From contig BDSI01000024.1 of NCBI GenBank assembly GCA_003117195.1, positions 399,237-463,236 on the forward strand: a stretch of 64,000 nt of DNA. The letters run 5' to 3'. The stretch is from Eudorina sp. 2006-703-Eu-15 (lineage: Eukaryota > Chlorophyta > Chlorophyceae > Chlamydomonadales > Volvocaceae). Positions within the stretch are counted from its first letter, which is position 1, and each line of letters starts with the position of its first letter. Both the position numbers and the translations under genes were made by a program. The notes under the pieces are model-generated. The model was not told the DNA's origin. It saw nothing but the letters and a program-made list of their open reading frames with translations, and made no database searches. This document shows positions 34,818 to 45,221 of this stretch, piece by piece.

Positions 34818-36113
34818 CTACGACAGGGGTGGGCGGGAGCATCATACATCCTGGGCGCACGATACAGAGAAGGGGCCGTGCTGCATAATACATTACGAAA
34901 CTCTCGAGAAAGCGTGTCTCTCGATCCGCACGCTATAGCGTGCGAAAAGGTGGCCCACGCTATTCATACACCCTTGCCTGCTTCCAAGAAGTTCCATTCC
35001 TGCGGCCGCATCGGCCCCATGTATGCGGCAAAGAAGACGAGGCCTTTCGGGCCCCCCCTCGTGCGCCTCATACGTGCGTTCCCAGCATCCCTCCCGCGAC
35101 GCATAAACCCGACGTACACCCAAATTTTCCCAAAGGTGGTCAAGCCAGCCTCTCAAGCAAAGAATCCGTACCGAGGCAATTACAGCTGCCGTACGGCGCG
35201 TCGAAGGCCTACAGACGTATGTAACGTAATTTCGACAAAGTCGCCCGTTTGCGACGGACGATTGTTCTGCGAGGTCCAACCGTGTTTATTGTCCGGCACA
35301 TATACACGTGTTCTTAGAAGCACTTCTGAGGGGGCAGCACTTCCGCCGTTTCTCCCCCCCCCTTCCCGCAGGCCGAGCGAGCAGGCATTGTGCCCCTTTT
35401 CGGGCTTCGCCAGCACAAAAATGCTCTCCCCCGCTCCCCAGCCCCTTGATCATCACCGTCATCGGTGTCCCATCATCATCATCGTCCAGTTCCGAGCGCA
35501 CTCACCGCAGACGGTCCGACCGGTGCCTGCTGATGCTGCAACAAGTGGCCACGGCTGGTATCGTGCAAGACACAGGCCCAGGGTGCTTTGGGTCACCTAT
35601 ACTTTCGAGGTTCAGCGAGGCTCAGGTACCTGAACGCACGGAAAGGCACGTGGGCGCCAGTGCGGCCGCTGCGCTGCGGGGCCAGTCAAACATTGCCGTA
35701 TGAACGAAACCCTGCAGTGCGCCCCCGACTTCCTGCTCACGCGGAACCGCCGTTTTCCCAGCTGCGAGGCACGCCCAGAGGTAATTCTCTCATCACACCC
35801 TCACCCCTCACACCCTCACCCCTCACCCCTCACACACACACACACACACACACACATCCCAGGTAGTTTAGGTAGTTGAGTTTCGACTGCATTAGCCTAC
35901 GGCGTCATAGCCGCTACTTCTGCTGGCGTAACGGCGCCCACCGGCGCTCGACAACGATACGGGGCGCCACGGCATCACGGACTACACCACCTTGGGACTA
36001 CTTATGGTCGACATACTTCGCCCTGGCATATTGGTAACTCTGGTCTCGGTCTCAGTCGTCGGTTGCATTACTGGACACGGGTCTGTTTTTTCGCGGCTCA
36101 GCTTTTCTCTTTG

Positions 36114-36158
<45 letters not shown>

Positions 36159-36432
36159 CCCATCGCGAAGGTATCCACCTGCGCTCCGCATGTCACGCAC
36201 GCTGCCTTGATACCCTAGACGGACACGACCCGTCGTGAACGCATATCCACACGTACACGCACGCACGCCTCCTGCAGCTCCCAGCACACATGTCAACCTG
36301 CCAAGTACCGTACAGCACGCCGCCCTTGCCTGCCAAGGCCAGCTCACGCGCGGGCGCCCGCCCCCGCACGACGCACTCCGCGCTCCGGCTCACTCAATCC
36401 CCACACGACCCCGCCAGCAGCCGCCCACCCAA
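34818..36432. other. Spacer between protease and OB-fold genes
   Basis: No supported gene. It contains (CA)n tracts at about 35,824-35,856 and 36,118-36,156. The second is flanked by the CGCGGCTCAG end motif of the GT-anchored dispersed element. The stretch next to 36433 is presumably the 3' UTR of the OB-fold gene. Confidence 0.5.
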
Positions 36433-39400
36433 TCAGTCCACCGGGTGCAGCTGCGCGACCCCCCAGTGGTCCCCCAACGTGCAGCTGCAGCCACCTCCGC
36501 CGCCGCCGCTGCCACTTAAGGCGGCGGGACCCGCGCCGCCGGTGCCTCCACCCCCACCTCCACCTCTGTCGCAGCCCTCAAAGCTCAGCGCCGCCACCGG
36601 GGCGGGGATCGCGACCTCCCGCAGCTGCTGCTGCGGCCGTCTGGGCTTGGGGTAGAGCGCGACCACGCAGCGCCGGGGGACGCCGCGGCGGTCCACCAGA
36701 CAGCTCTGTGTCGGTGCCAGTGGCCGGCGCCAGTGGCCGGTCAGCAGCAGTAGCAGCGGCGGGCGGGGAGATGGGGAGATGGGGAGACGGTCCCAATGCG
36801 GTGGACGCTTGGCAGTTGCGAGCTTGCGATACCGCAGTGACGGTACAGATAAAGCAGCTCGCGCTATGTTGAGACAGCGAGGGAGGACCAGCATCTCACT
36901 CACTCACTCACGCACTCACTCACCTCGACCAATCTGCGGCGCCGGGCCGTGCCCAGAGCGTGGTAGGCCGCCGCGCTGACCCCCAGCAGGCTCTGATGCA
37001 GGGGCACAGTCGGGAAGGCAAAGATGGGATTCAAGGGAACCAACCAACCGGTTCTTTCCAGCTGGCACACTGCGCACTGCACCAAAGCCGCTCACTGGTC
37101 ACTGCACTGATGTGCGATGTCGCGCCAGATCAAACTGCACGACCCAACACCGCAACACGCAAAGTGCGCACGGCGTGGCGTCGTCTCTTTCCGCTGCGAG
37201 GATCGCAGACACTCCGTCGGGCACTGCCTTGCGGCAGCCCATCCCCGCCCGTCCGCGCTCGGACAACCCCCGGTCAGCCCCTCTCCCCTCTGACCACAAT
37301 CGGACACAGGATTGCAACAGGTGTGCGCCTCTGCTTGCTTATGTGTCTGTCTGGGTGGGGTCATGGCCCTGTGTGTGTTTTGTTTGCGGCGTTGAGGTGT
37401 GGAGGTGTTTTGCCGCCTTGTCGGTGGGGCCTGCTGGGGCTTGCCTTTGTATACACCGTTGATCCCTTTGGGTCCCGCTGTATCGTTCATTCATTCAACA
37501 GGTCTGTGCCCATTGTCGCGCTCCCGCCCCTACAGCTGGCCCCCTAATGTCAAAACCACGACAACGATACCGCGACCAGCTGCCCTCTCCTCCCCCGCTC
37601 CGCGCCTTCCCTCCAATCCCGTAGGCCCCCTATCCCGTACTTACGTGCAGGGCCTCCGAATCCGCCGGCAGCGTCACCGCCTCGGCCGCCTCCTGGGTGC
37701 TGAGGCCGCTGCGCTGCGTCGCCGACCCGTGGGCCGCCGGCATCCCGGCCGTTGCCCCCGCGGCCGCGTCCAGCATCACGAGGCTACCGTGGTACTGCCA
37801 CTGCAGGTCGTCCTTGACGAGGTCCAGGCCGCAAAAGGCGCACTCCCACAGACCGTCCTGAGGGCCGGAGGCGCACCGCAGGGAGCACAGCGAGAGAGGT
37901 TCAACGCTTAAACCGACAAAAACAGGCGAAGTAAACGAACCCGGGCACACCGGGTGGCGCGAGGTCAAGAGGTCAAGTTGAAGGTTAGGTAGCGGTCAGG
38001 AGGGTATGGGGGGTAGGCGGGCGGGGAAAGGCTGTTTGCAGGGCAAGGTGGAAGCGGCGGAAGACCCTGCGGACGGGTGGACTGGTCACGCGGCAGCGCA
38101 GGAGAGCCGCGCGTTTCGGTCCGGGGGGCCGGTCGACGGCCTGAACGGATAGCACCCACCATCGACTGGTCCTTGCTTGGGGTGTCGAGGACGGAGTGGG
38201 AGGCGGGACCGCCGCCGCCGCCGCCGCCACCGGCCGTCGCACCGCCGCCACCAGCCGCCGCACCGCCGCCGCCAGCCGTCGCACCGCCGCCGCCGCCGCC
38301 GCCGCCGTCATCATCCATGTCGTCAAAATCGAAGTCCATCGAGGCCGCCCGCCTGACCGGCCTGCCGCACTGCCTGCCAGGACGATGGCAATGGGCGACA
38401 AGTGAGCCCCCAATCCAATCATGCGAATAAGGCTTCAAGAGCCCCAGACCCGGGCCCTAGCGGCGGTCTTATACCGAGCCCTACTGCCCTACTGCCCAGA
38501 CCCAGGCGCCAGCCGACGAACAACCTGGCAATCTCCACGGGCCCGCACTGTTGGACGTACCTGTGCACCCGATGCGTCGCCACATCCGCCGCCCTGACCA
38601 CCACCACACACGCCACCGCACTGCACCACCGGTCCGGAGAGCAGTCCGGCGGCGCCGCCGCCGTCGGCGTCGTCACCGCCACCGCCGCGCTGGTTTGCTG
38701 GCCCGTCGTGAGAGCCGCCGCCGCCGTGGCCGGTGGCGGCGTGGTCAATACCGACCCGTATGTCATGCTGCCCATCCAGCCGCCCGCCGGAGCCCCGGGT
38801 GGCGAGCGCCGCCCCTGCAGCGGTCCTTCAGGCCCCCCGGGGTGCATCGCTTCGGCGCCGCCACCACGGCCGCCGCTGCCCGGGGAGGGCTGCCGCAGGT
38901 ACGGCACGCCCGCTGGCACGAAGAGCTGCTGCAGGTACGGCACATCCCTGCCCCATACACCCCGGGGGTCGGGCAGGCCGCAGGTGGCGGCTGCCAGGGC
39001 GGCCAGCACGTCGGCGGGCCAGGGTTGCAGCGTCGTCTCCGCGGCGGACCCCAGGGTGCGCGACGGCGCGTCTCCCGCCAGCTGCGGGTGCTGGAGGCGT
39101 TGGAGGTGCTGAGGAGAGTGCTGACTGTGATTGTGGTGGGTGTGGCTGTGGTTGTGGTGGCTGTGGCTGTGCCCGTGCGCTAGGGGGTGGTGGTGGTTGT
39201 GGTGCTGCTGCTGCTCCTGCCGGCGTTGCTGTGCGACGTGCAGGTGCGCGAGCCGCAGCGCCGCCAGGCTGGTGTACGACACCAGAGGCGGGGTCGTGAC
39301 GTGGGCGGGCATGGCCGTCAGACTGTAGGCCTCGCTGCCGAGCGCCGTCTCCGACCAGGTCATTACCCTCACCTGTGAGGGCGCGCCACCGCTGCTGGCG

Positions 39401-42400
39401 GCGCCGCCGTCGGCGGGCGGCGAAAGGCCGCCGCCCCGGCCGTCGGCGGCGGCGGCGGCGCCGCCGCTGCCGCTGCTGCTCCGGGCTCCTGAGGGCGCCG
39501 TGCCGGCGCGCAAGACCGCCGCGGCGCTGGCCGCGAGCGCGCCAGCGGCTGCGCTGGCGGCAGGTAGCTGTACGGCACCCAGCAGTACGACCACGTGACC
39601 CTCCCGCATGTGCGACAGCACCTGGCGAAACGCATCCCAGGGACAGGGGACAGGATTCGAAAGCGCTGCAGAGCATCTGATTTCCGATTCTGAATTCCCT
39701 GACAATCGTCCGCTAGAAATTCCCGATCCTTGACAGTCGTCGGCTGCACACGACGACGACCGCAATCCCACGTCCGTCGCCCGCAACCACTCACCTTGCT
39801 GCCCCGGGCAAGCTGCAACTCCACCGCCACAGCGCCCGTGCCGTCACTGAGCACCGCCCGCAGCCGCCCCCTGCAGGCAGCAGCAGTGGTATAGCAGTGG
39901 CACAGCAGGAGCAGTAAGCAATTTCGTACACGACTGCAGCAACAGCAGGGATCTCACCCACCCGACCCCACCAAGCGATTCCACATACGCCGTGAACCCT
40001 CACATGCCGCGAACCCACACATATGCTGCGGACCCACGTGCCCCAGCCCTGGACCCCCCCCCGCCCCTCGTTTTTACCCATGCGCGGTCCCGGCACCGTG
40101 GCTGTAGCCCAGCAGAGCCAGCACGCGCGCCACAACGGCGGTACGGCACCCGTCAGCGTCCTGTCCTGCACCGTCAGCCGCCGCCGCCGCCGCCGCTGCT
40201 GCTGAGGCCATCACCGGCGGCTGCCCCGACGCGGCGCAGCTGCCGCCCCCAGAGGCTCCCCCGCCGTGAGACCCACTGGCGGCCCCTGCCACGGCCACTG
40301 GCCCTAGGCTACCGAGACCCTGCAGCGCATGGCGGGGCTCCTGGCTGGGGCAGCCGCCAGGACGAGGCTGCAACGCATCGTACGGCGCCAGGTCAGGCCG
40401 CGGCGCTGCCGCGCCGTGTCCGTCCACGTCCATCGCCGCCGCCGTCGCCGCCGCCGCCACGGCTGGCCCCCCGCCTTGCGTCTGACCCCAGCCCGGCGGC
40501 AGCACTGCCAGCACCGTGTCGGGGCCGTACTCGTACGACAGCAGCTCCCGCTGCGCTGCCGCTTCCGGTCCCGTGGGCCCCGCCGCCATCGGCTCGTGGA
40601 CCAGCACGGTAGGCTGGTAAATGGCAACGGCCTCTCCCGGCAGTAGCAGGTCGCCTAGCGCCACTGCGTCGCCGTACAGGACAAAGGAGGTGGCGGGCCC
40701 CGTGGCTGCTGTAGCCGCCGGGACCTCGGGATCAATCAGGTGCACGAGGCGCTTCCTGTTGGGTAGGTAGGTAGACAAGTAGGTGGGCAGTGGGTTGGTT
40801 GGTAGGCAGGCAGGCAGGTAGCAAGTTCAGCTGGTGGGTCGGCAGGCAGGCAGGGAGGGAGGGAGGAGGGACCGGAAGGCGCGCGGCGTGTCCTCATGAT
40901 CTACGGGCCGGTCTCCCTTCCCCCGTACACAATACACGCAAGGACGGCCCGTGTGCGAGACGGTGTAAGCCCCACGACGGAGACGGTGTAAGCCCCACGA
41001 CGGAGACGGTGTAAGCCCCACGACGGAGACGGTGTAAGCCCCACGACGGAGACGGTGTAAGCCCCACGACGGAGACGGTGTAAGCCCCACGACGGAGACG
41101 GTGTAAGCCCCACGACGGAGACGGTGTAAGCCCCACGACGGAGACGGTGTAAGCCCCACGACGGATGGATCACTGGCGCTGCGTGATGCGCTGATTGCCG
41201 ATGGTATCGGCCCCTGGCTCAACTGCCTCTGACCGTCGAACCCCCGGTTCCAGCTGGTTGGCTGTCATGAGCCGGGCGGGTCTCTTATCTAAACACAGGT
41301 GTTCGGAACGTGTCGCCCCAATCAGGTATGTGAGGCACGGGTTTCTAGGTCGACTTGGGCCAGGGACATATGGGCGAGGTCAGGTCGGTTCAGGTCCGGT
41401 CGCCTCCTTGCGTCGTTCCGTCATGCCTACCTGTGGCGGTCGAAGGCGCCCGGCTCCCGGGGCGGTGCCGGGCCCACCGCCGCCACCCTGCCCAGCACCC
41501 AGCCCGTCACCGCCGCCCGGCTGCCCGGGGCCACCGCCCCCAGGGCGCCCGAGTTAGCCTGGCGCACAGACACCACAAGGCAACCAGGGCATAACTCACA
41601 TCCTTAATAATAACAACACAGAACCAGATATCGTCACTTTTATTTATGGGCGCTCATCGCTGTCGAGTCAGTAGTACCTGTTCCTGTCGCGATGGGTTGC
41701 GTTGGAAGACAGGGTGGAAAAGCCCGGTGACGGGGACCCCTCCTGCCGGCCTCCCAGACACCCATCCAGCCGCGTCACCCAGCCTCCCCTCCAGCCGCGT
41801 CACCCACCGCTGCCAACAACATGGGGTCGGTGCCCCCGTGGCGCAACGCGTCGAAGTGCGGCCAGCTGCTGCCCGCCACCAGCGCCGCCGGCAGCTCCGG
41901 AACCATGTACCGGCTGGGCAGCAGGCGCGCCGCCTAGTGGTGGTGGGGCCGTTGGGGTACAGGGCTCACATACAAACGCTGGCTCTCCATACCAAGAGCC
42001 AGACACCCACTCCTGCCAGACCATCTCCAAGAGGCGGGCCCTATGCATGGGCCCTATGAACGGGCCCTATGAGCAGATGAGCCCTATGAGCAGATGGGTC
42101 TGTCACACGTCTGGACAGCCTCGGGTACCCTCCCGCGGAGCTGAACCCGGACGGTGCCACACCAAGAGGTTGGCCAATCGGGGAGCGCCAGGCGCCACGG
42201 CCACAGTCAGTCAGGCGCGGCCCGCCCCCATGGGCCCAGCCCCCAGCACCCGCCCAACGGGGAACCACCACTCCCACTCCCACTCCCACTTCCATCCTCA
42301 TCCTCACCAGGGGACTCATCGCGGCCGGGGCGGACCTGGACGGCACCGCCGCGATGCGCACGCGCCGGCCGGCTGCGGGAGGGTTGCAGACGCGAAGGGC

Positions 42401-44568
42401 AGGTGGAAGGGAGGGTTGCAGACGCGAAGGGCAGGTGGAAGGGAGGGCTGCATACTTGCATAACGCAAGTTGCCTTGCACACCGAGCGGACCGCGAGTCT
42501 TCTTGTGTAAGTACGCAAATCCTCGCCTTTCGCAACGTCTGGCGCCGCGGCCACGCCCCCGGGGGCTGCTCCTTCCCGACCCATCTCCGCGAACCGCAGC
42601 CACCTCACCGCACCCAGCGCAGCGAATCCGCCCTATAACCCCGGGTCCGTTCCCCTCCGGGCTTTCACTCCACCCACCCACCCGGGTGGTTTGTTGAATT
42701 TGTTACCCACCCGCCAGCAAAGGTGTCCGGCCCATCACCATCAGCCGCAGCTCGCTGTGCAGGTACATGGGCACCGCGGCCTCGGCCCCGAGTGCGACTC
42801 CAGGGGCGGAGCCAAGGCTCCCCAGGCCGCCCAGAGCTGGCGTTCCCGGCCCCGCTCCTGGAGCCGTTGGCCGCGCCGGACCTCCCTCTTCCAGCTGCAG
42901 CAGCCAGGAGCCACCCACGGTCTCGAACGGGGGACCTGAGGCGGCGGGATGGCAGGCGGGCGCCACGAGATGCAGTTGACCCATGGGTCGTGTCGTTGCA
43001 CGTCGTCTCGTGTCATGGCATGGCGTGGCCTAGCGTGGCGTGGGGACAGTCGTTGGGCCGCTGATGGGCCTTGGCCCCTCCGCTGCCCAATATGTGGTCG
43101 TTTTCCCCCTCCGCTGCCCAATATGTCGACCAATTTCCTATACCTTCCCCGACCCTGCTCTGCAGGGTCGCCTTCACACCTGCGCCGTGAGGTGGGTGAA
43201 GGCACTCCACGCACGCCACTGACGCCACCACCACGGGGCCGGCTGAGGAGCCAGCACAAGGCTGGTGGGGTCCGGCGGGCCGGTTATCTGCGCGCAGCAA
43301 AGGGATCAATCAGGGATCAGCCAAGCAGAATACAGGCCACAGCACGAACCCGGTCACACCCAGCACGCAATGAACAATGAGGGTACACGGAAGTCAAGGG
43401 GAGGGTTGGTTAGATGGTTACGTGCGGGCGAATCATCCGGGCGGGGAGAGCTACACCGCCCACGCGCTGGTCAGTCCTCAGGCGGTGTGTCTGGGCTGTC
43501 TTCGCTCTATCCCCGGGCGGTTATTAAATGGACAAGGGCTGAATTCCCGTCAGCGCTGCTGCCCGCGTTGCGCTGTCCCAGTGGGTGTCCGCTGGTGGTG
43601 GGTGTGCGCTGGTGCGGGGCTTGGCGGGGAGCGGCGACGCCGAATGCGCATGTTCCCGACCTGGCCAACCACACGCCTTGTCTGCCCGGCCACCATGCGC
43701 AAGTGTGCAGGCCGCGCCAGGGCCCGACCCCGCTCGAACTGCCGGTTTACAGCCGGTAAAGTTAACAGGACGATAGCAGACCACCTTCCAAAACATGTCG
43801 GCGCATCCCCCCCCGCACTCACTCGCGGACCTCGGCATCAGCCAGGGCCCAAACCGGCAGCCCCCTCCCAGCCCCTGGGCTGCTTTGGTTTCAAAATCCC
43901 ACCCCGCGCATCATCATCCGGCTCCGAACATGCACGACCTTGCCTTTGGTGAGTGCGCTGAGGGCGATCTGACCCGGGAGGTAGCCGCTGCACCCGCCGC
44001 CGCCGCCGTTATCGGCCCTGCCGTTGCTGCCGACCGCGGCCTGCTGGAGATTTCCAGCGGGCGGCAGCGCCGCCGGCACCTGTGTTGCGGTGGCGGCTGG
44101 GCCCAGCGGTAGCAGCGAGTTGTGCCCCGCGAGGCTGAAACTGGGTCGGCCCCCGCGTGGGTCGTCCGTGCCGCCGTTCCAAGCCCCAGCGTCCGCGCAG
44201 TCGGGTTTTCCCTGGAGTCCGGTCAGGGGGCTGTTGGGTGCGGGCAGTGTGGGACCCTCGGGGGGGCATCTGTGTGCCTGGTACCCAACGGCCGTGTGCG
44301 CGTCCGGTGGGTGCGTCCTGATGAGGGGACCCCGTTTTCCATGAGCCCCACAAAGTATCCCGAAACCCCACCTGCTTCCTGATGCGGCGAGCCAGGATCT
44401 CCGTCATGAGGGCGGACTCCTGCAGGATGGGTTTTCGGATCAGCGGGTCCGTGATGGAAGGAGCGCAGCAACCGGAAGGCAGCCGCGCTGCTGACAGAGC
44501 GCAGCGCCCCAGCCTCTCACCGCGAGACCACCAGGGTACTGTCGGAGAAGGTCCAGCAGCTGAGCCAT
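36433..44568 (-). CDS. OB-fold ssDNA-binding-like protein, resembles MEIOB/RPA1
   Basis: Fourteen exons consistent in phase: 44568-44521, 44419-44372, 44211-43944, 42935-42711, 42372-42308, 41933-41808, 41558-41431, 40755-40078, 39870-39795, 39621-38561, 38373-38160, 37857-37645, 36992-36924 and 36705-36433 (TGA); 1,163 aa. OB-type segments: GSRAAVTGWVLGRV with KRLVHLIDP and TSFVLYGDAVALGDLLLPGE (residues ~268-345); RLRAVLSDGTGAVAVELQ with MREGHVVVLLGAVQLP (~530-575); and a C-terminal part with WECAFCGL (CxxC), YHGSLVMLD, SLLGVSAAAYHALG and CVVALYPK. The last reads like the third OB fold of MEIOB/RPA1: x-D-G-x-(h)-x-x-x-L-x-G-x-x-A-x-x-x-L-G. A His-rich run (HHNHHHPLAHGHSHSHHNHS, ~690-715) and Ala/Gly linkers are additions. 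The exon 3 donor is GC (AAAG|GCAAGG at 43944), required by phase. The start is less certain, since exons 1-2 are only 48 bases each. If MEIOB-like, it would bind ssDNA in meiotic recombination; that role is inference. Confidence 0.6.
40957..41165. repeat. 23-bp minisatellite, nine copies, intronic
   Basis: Unit GTGTAAGCCCCACGACGGAG plus ACG, nine nearly identical copies in the OB-fold gene intron between exons 8 and 7 (40756-41430). Confidence 0.92.
42377..42453. repeat. 32-bp tandem repeat next to a splice acceptor
   Basis: About 2.4 copies of a unit containing GGGTTGCAGACGCGAAGGGC. It forms the pyrimidine-rich tract (minus strand) immediately before the acceptor of OB-fold gene exon 5 at 42373. 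Confidence 0.85.
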
Positions 44569-45221
44569 GACCTGCAGGCGAGAAGGTTACGACGTGAATG
44601 TCTGCGCGTTGTGACAATGGACTTGCTGTTGAGGCTTGCGATGTGGTTTGCGCACCCAGGTCCAGCTTGTTGGCTTGCGCGCGCGGATGCTCTTGCGCAA
44701 CTGCATCGGGCATTACGAAACGTCCTTCAGGAATATGATTTCCATGTACAAGGTGCTGAGAAGCACTGGATACCTGACGGTTGCGCTTGCTGTCGCCGAC
44801 ATCGTCTTCGAGTTGGGCGTCACGCTCTTGCAGCAGATGCAACGCACGATGCGCCAAGCCATACATTCCTCTGAAAAGGCCGTGCTGGGACAATGGAATG
44901 TTTTATACGTGACCTGGTATTTATGGATTATCAGCGTTATGCAGATAGGTGGAGGCCATTTTCTGGAGTTGACTGCGCGAAAAAACTGTGAGCAGCTTAC
45001 AAGTTGAAAGTAAATCTGAGGATTGAAGCCTCTGATGCAGTTTTCGTCAGAGCGCGGTCTGTTGCTCGTATTTTTGTGCTGTCGTGCTGTGCGCCTTCAA
45101 ATGTTGCCCACTCGCTTTTCCCCAGCATGAACATGCAATGTTGGTAGAACCACAAGCGTAAGAAATTTGCACAATTCATCCCAGCATTGTTCGTTCCCAA
45201 GCACATTCGAGGAATAGAGGA
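44569..45221. promoter_or_regulatory. Probable bidirectional promoter, OB-fold gene / carotenoid isomerase gene
   Basis: A 653-base spacer between two divergent start codons. It is distinctly less GC-rich than its flanks, for example GGTATTTATGGATTATCAGC near 44920. Open frames cross it on both strands but show no splice support or family resemblance, so I treat it as regulatory. No specific motif is claimed. Confidence 0.45.

Noticed and set aside
38419..39786. Treating the His/Ala-rich minus-strand frame as a single-exon gene.
   Set aside because: Acceptor at 39622 and donor at 38560 connect it in phase with neighbouring exons of the OB-fold gene.
40957..41165. Coding repeat (RRGAYTVSVVGLTPS on the minus strand).
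   Set aside because: The unit is 23 bp, so no frame is kept through copy changes, and it lies inside an intron bounded by phased exons.
44430..44490. Alternative exon 2 start of the OB-fold gene including DPLIRKPILQ.
   Set aside because: It needs a phase-1 donor from exon 1 and would leave an intron of only about 30-40 bases; the CTGCAG acceptor at 44420 gives matching phase and a 101-base intron. Not fully excluded.
44611..45007. Overlapping open frames of 87-123 codons on the plus strand and a longer minus-strand frame in the divergent spacer.
   Set aside because: No family resemblance, no splice support, and the position and composition fit a bidirectional promoter better.
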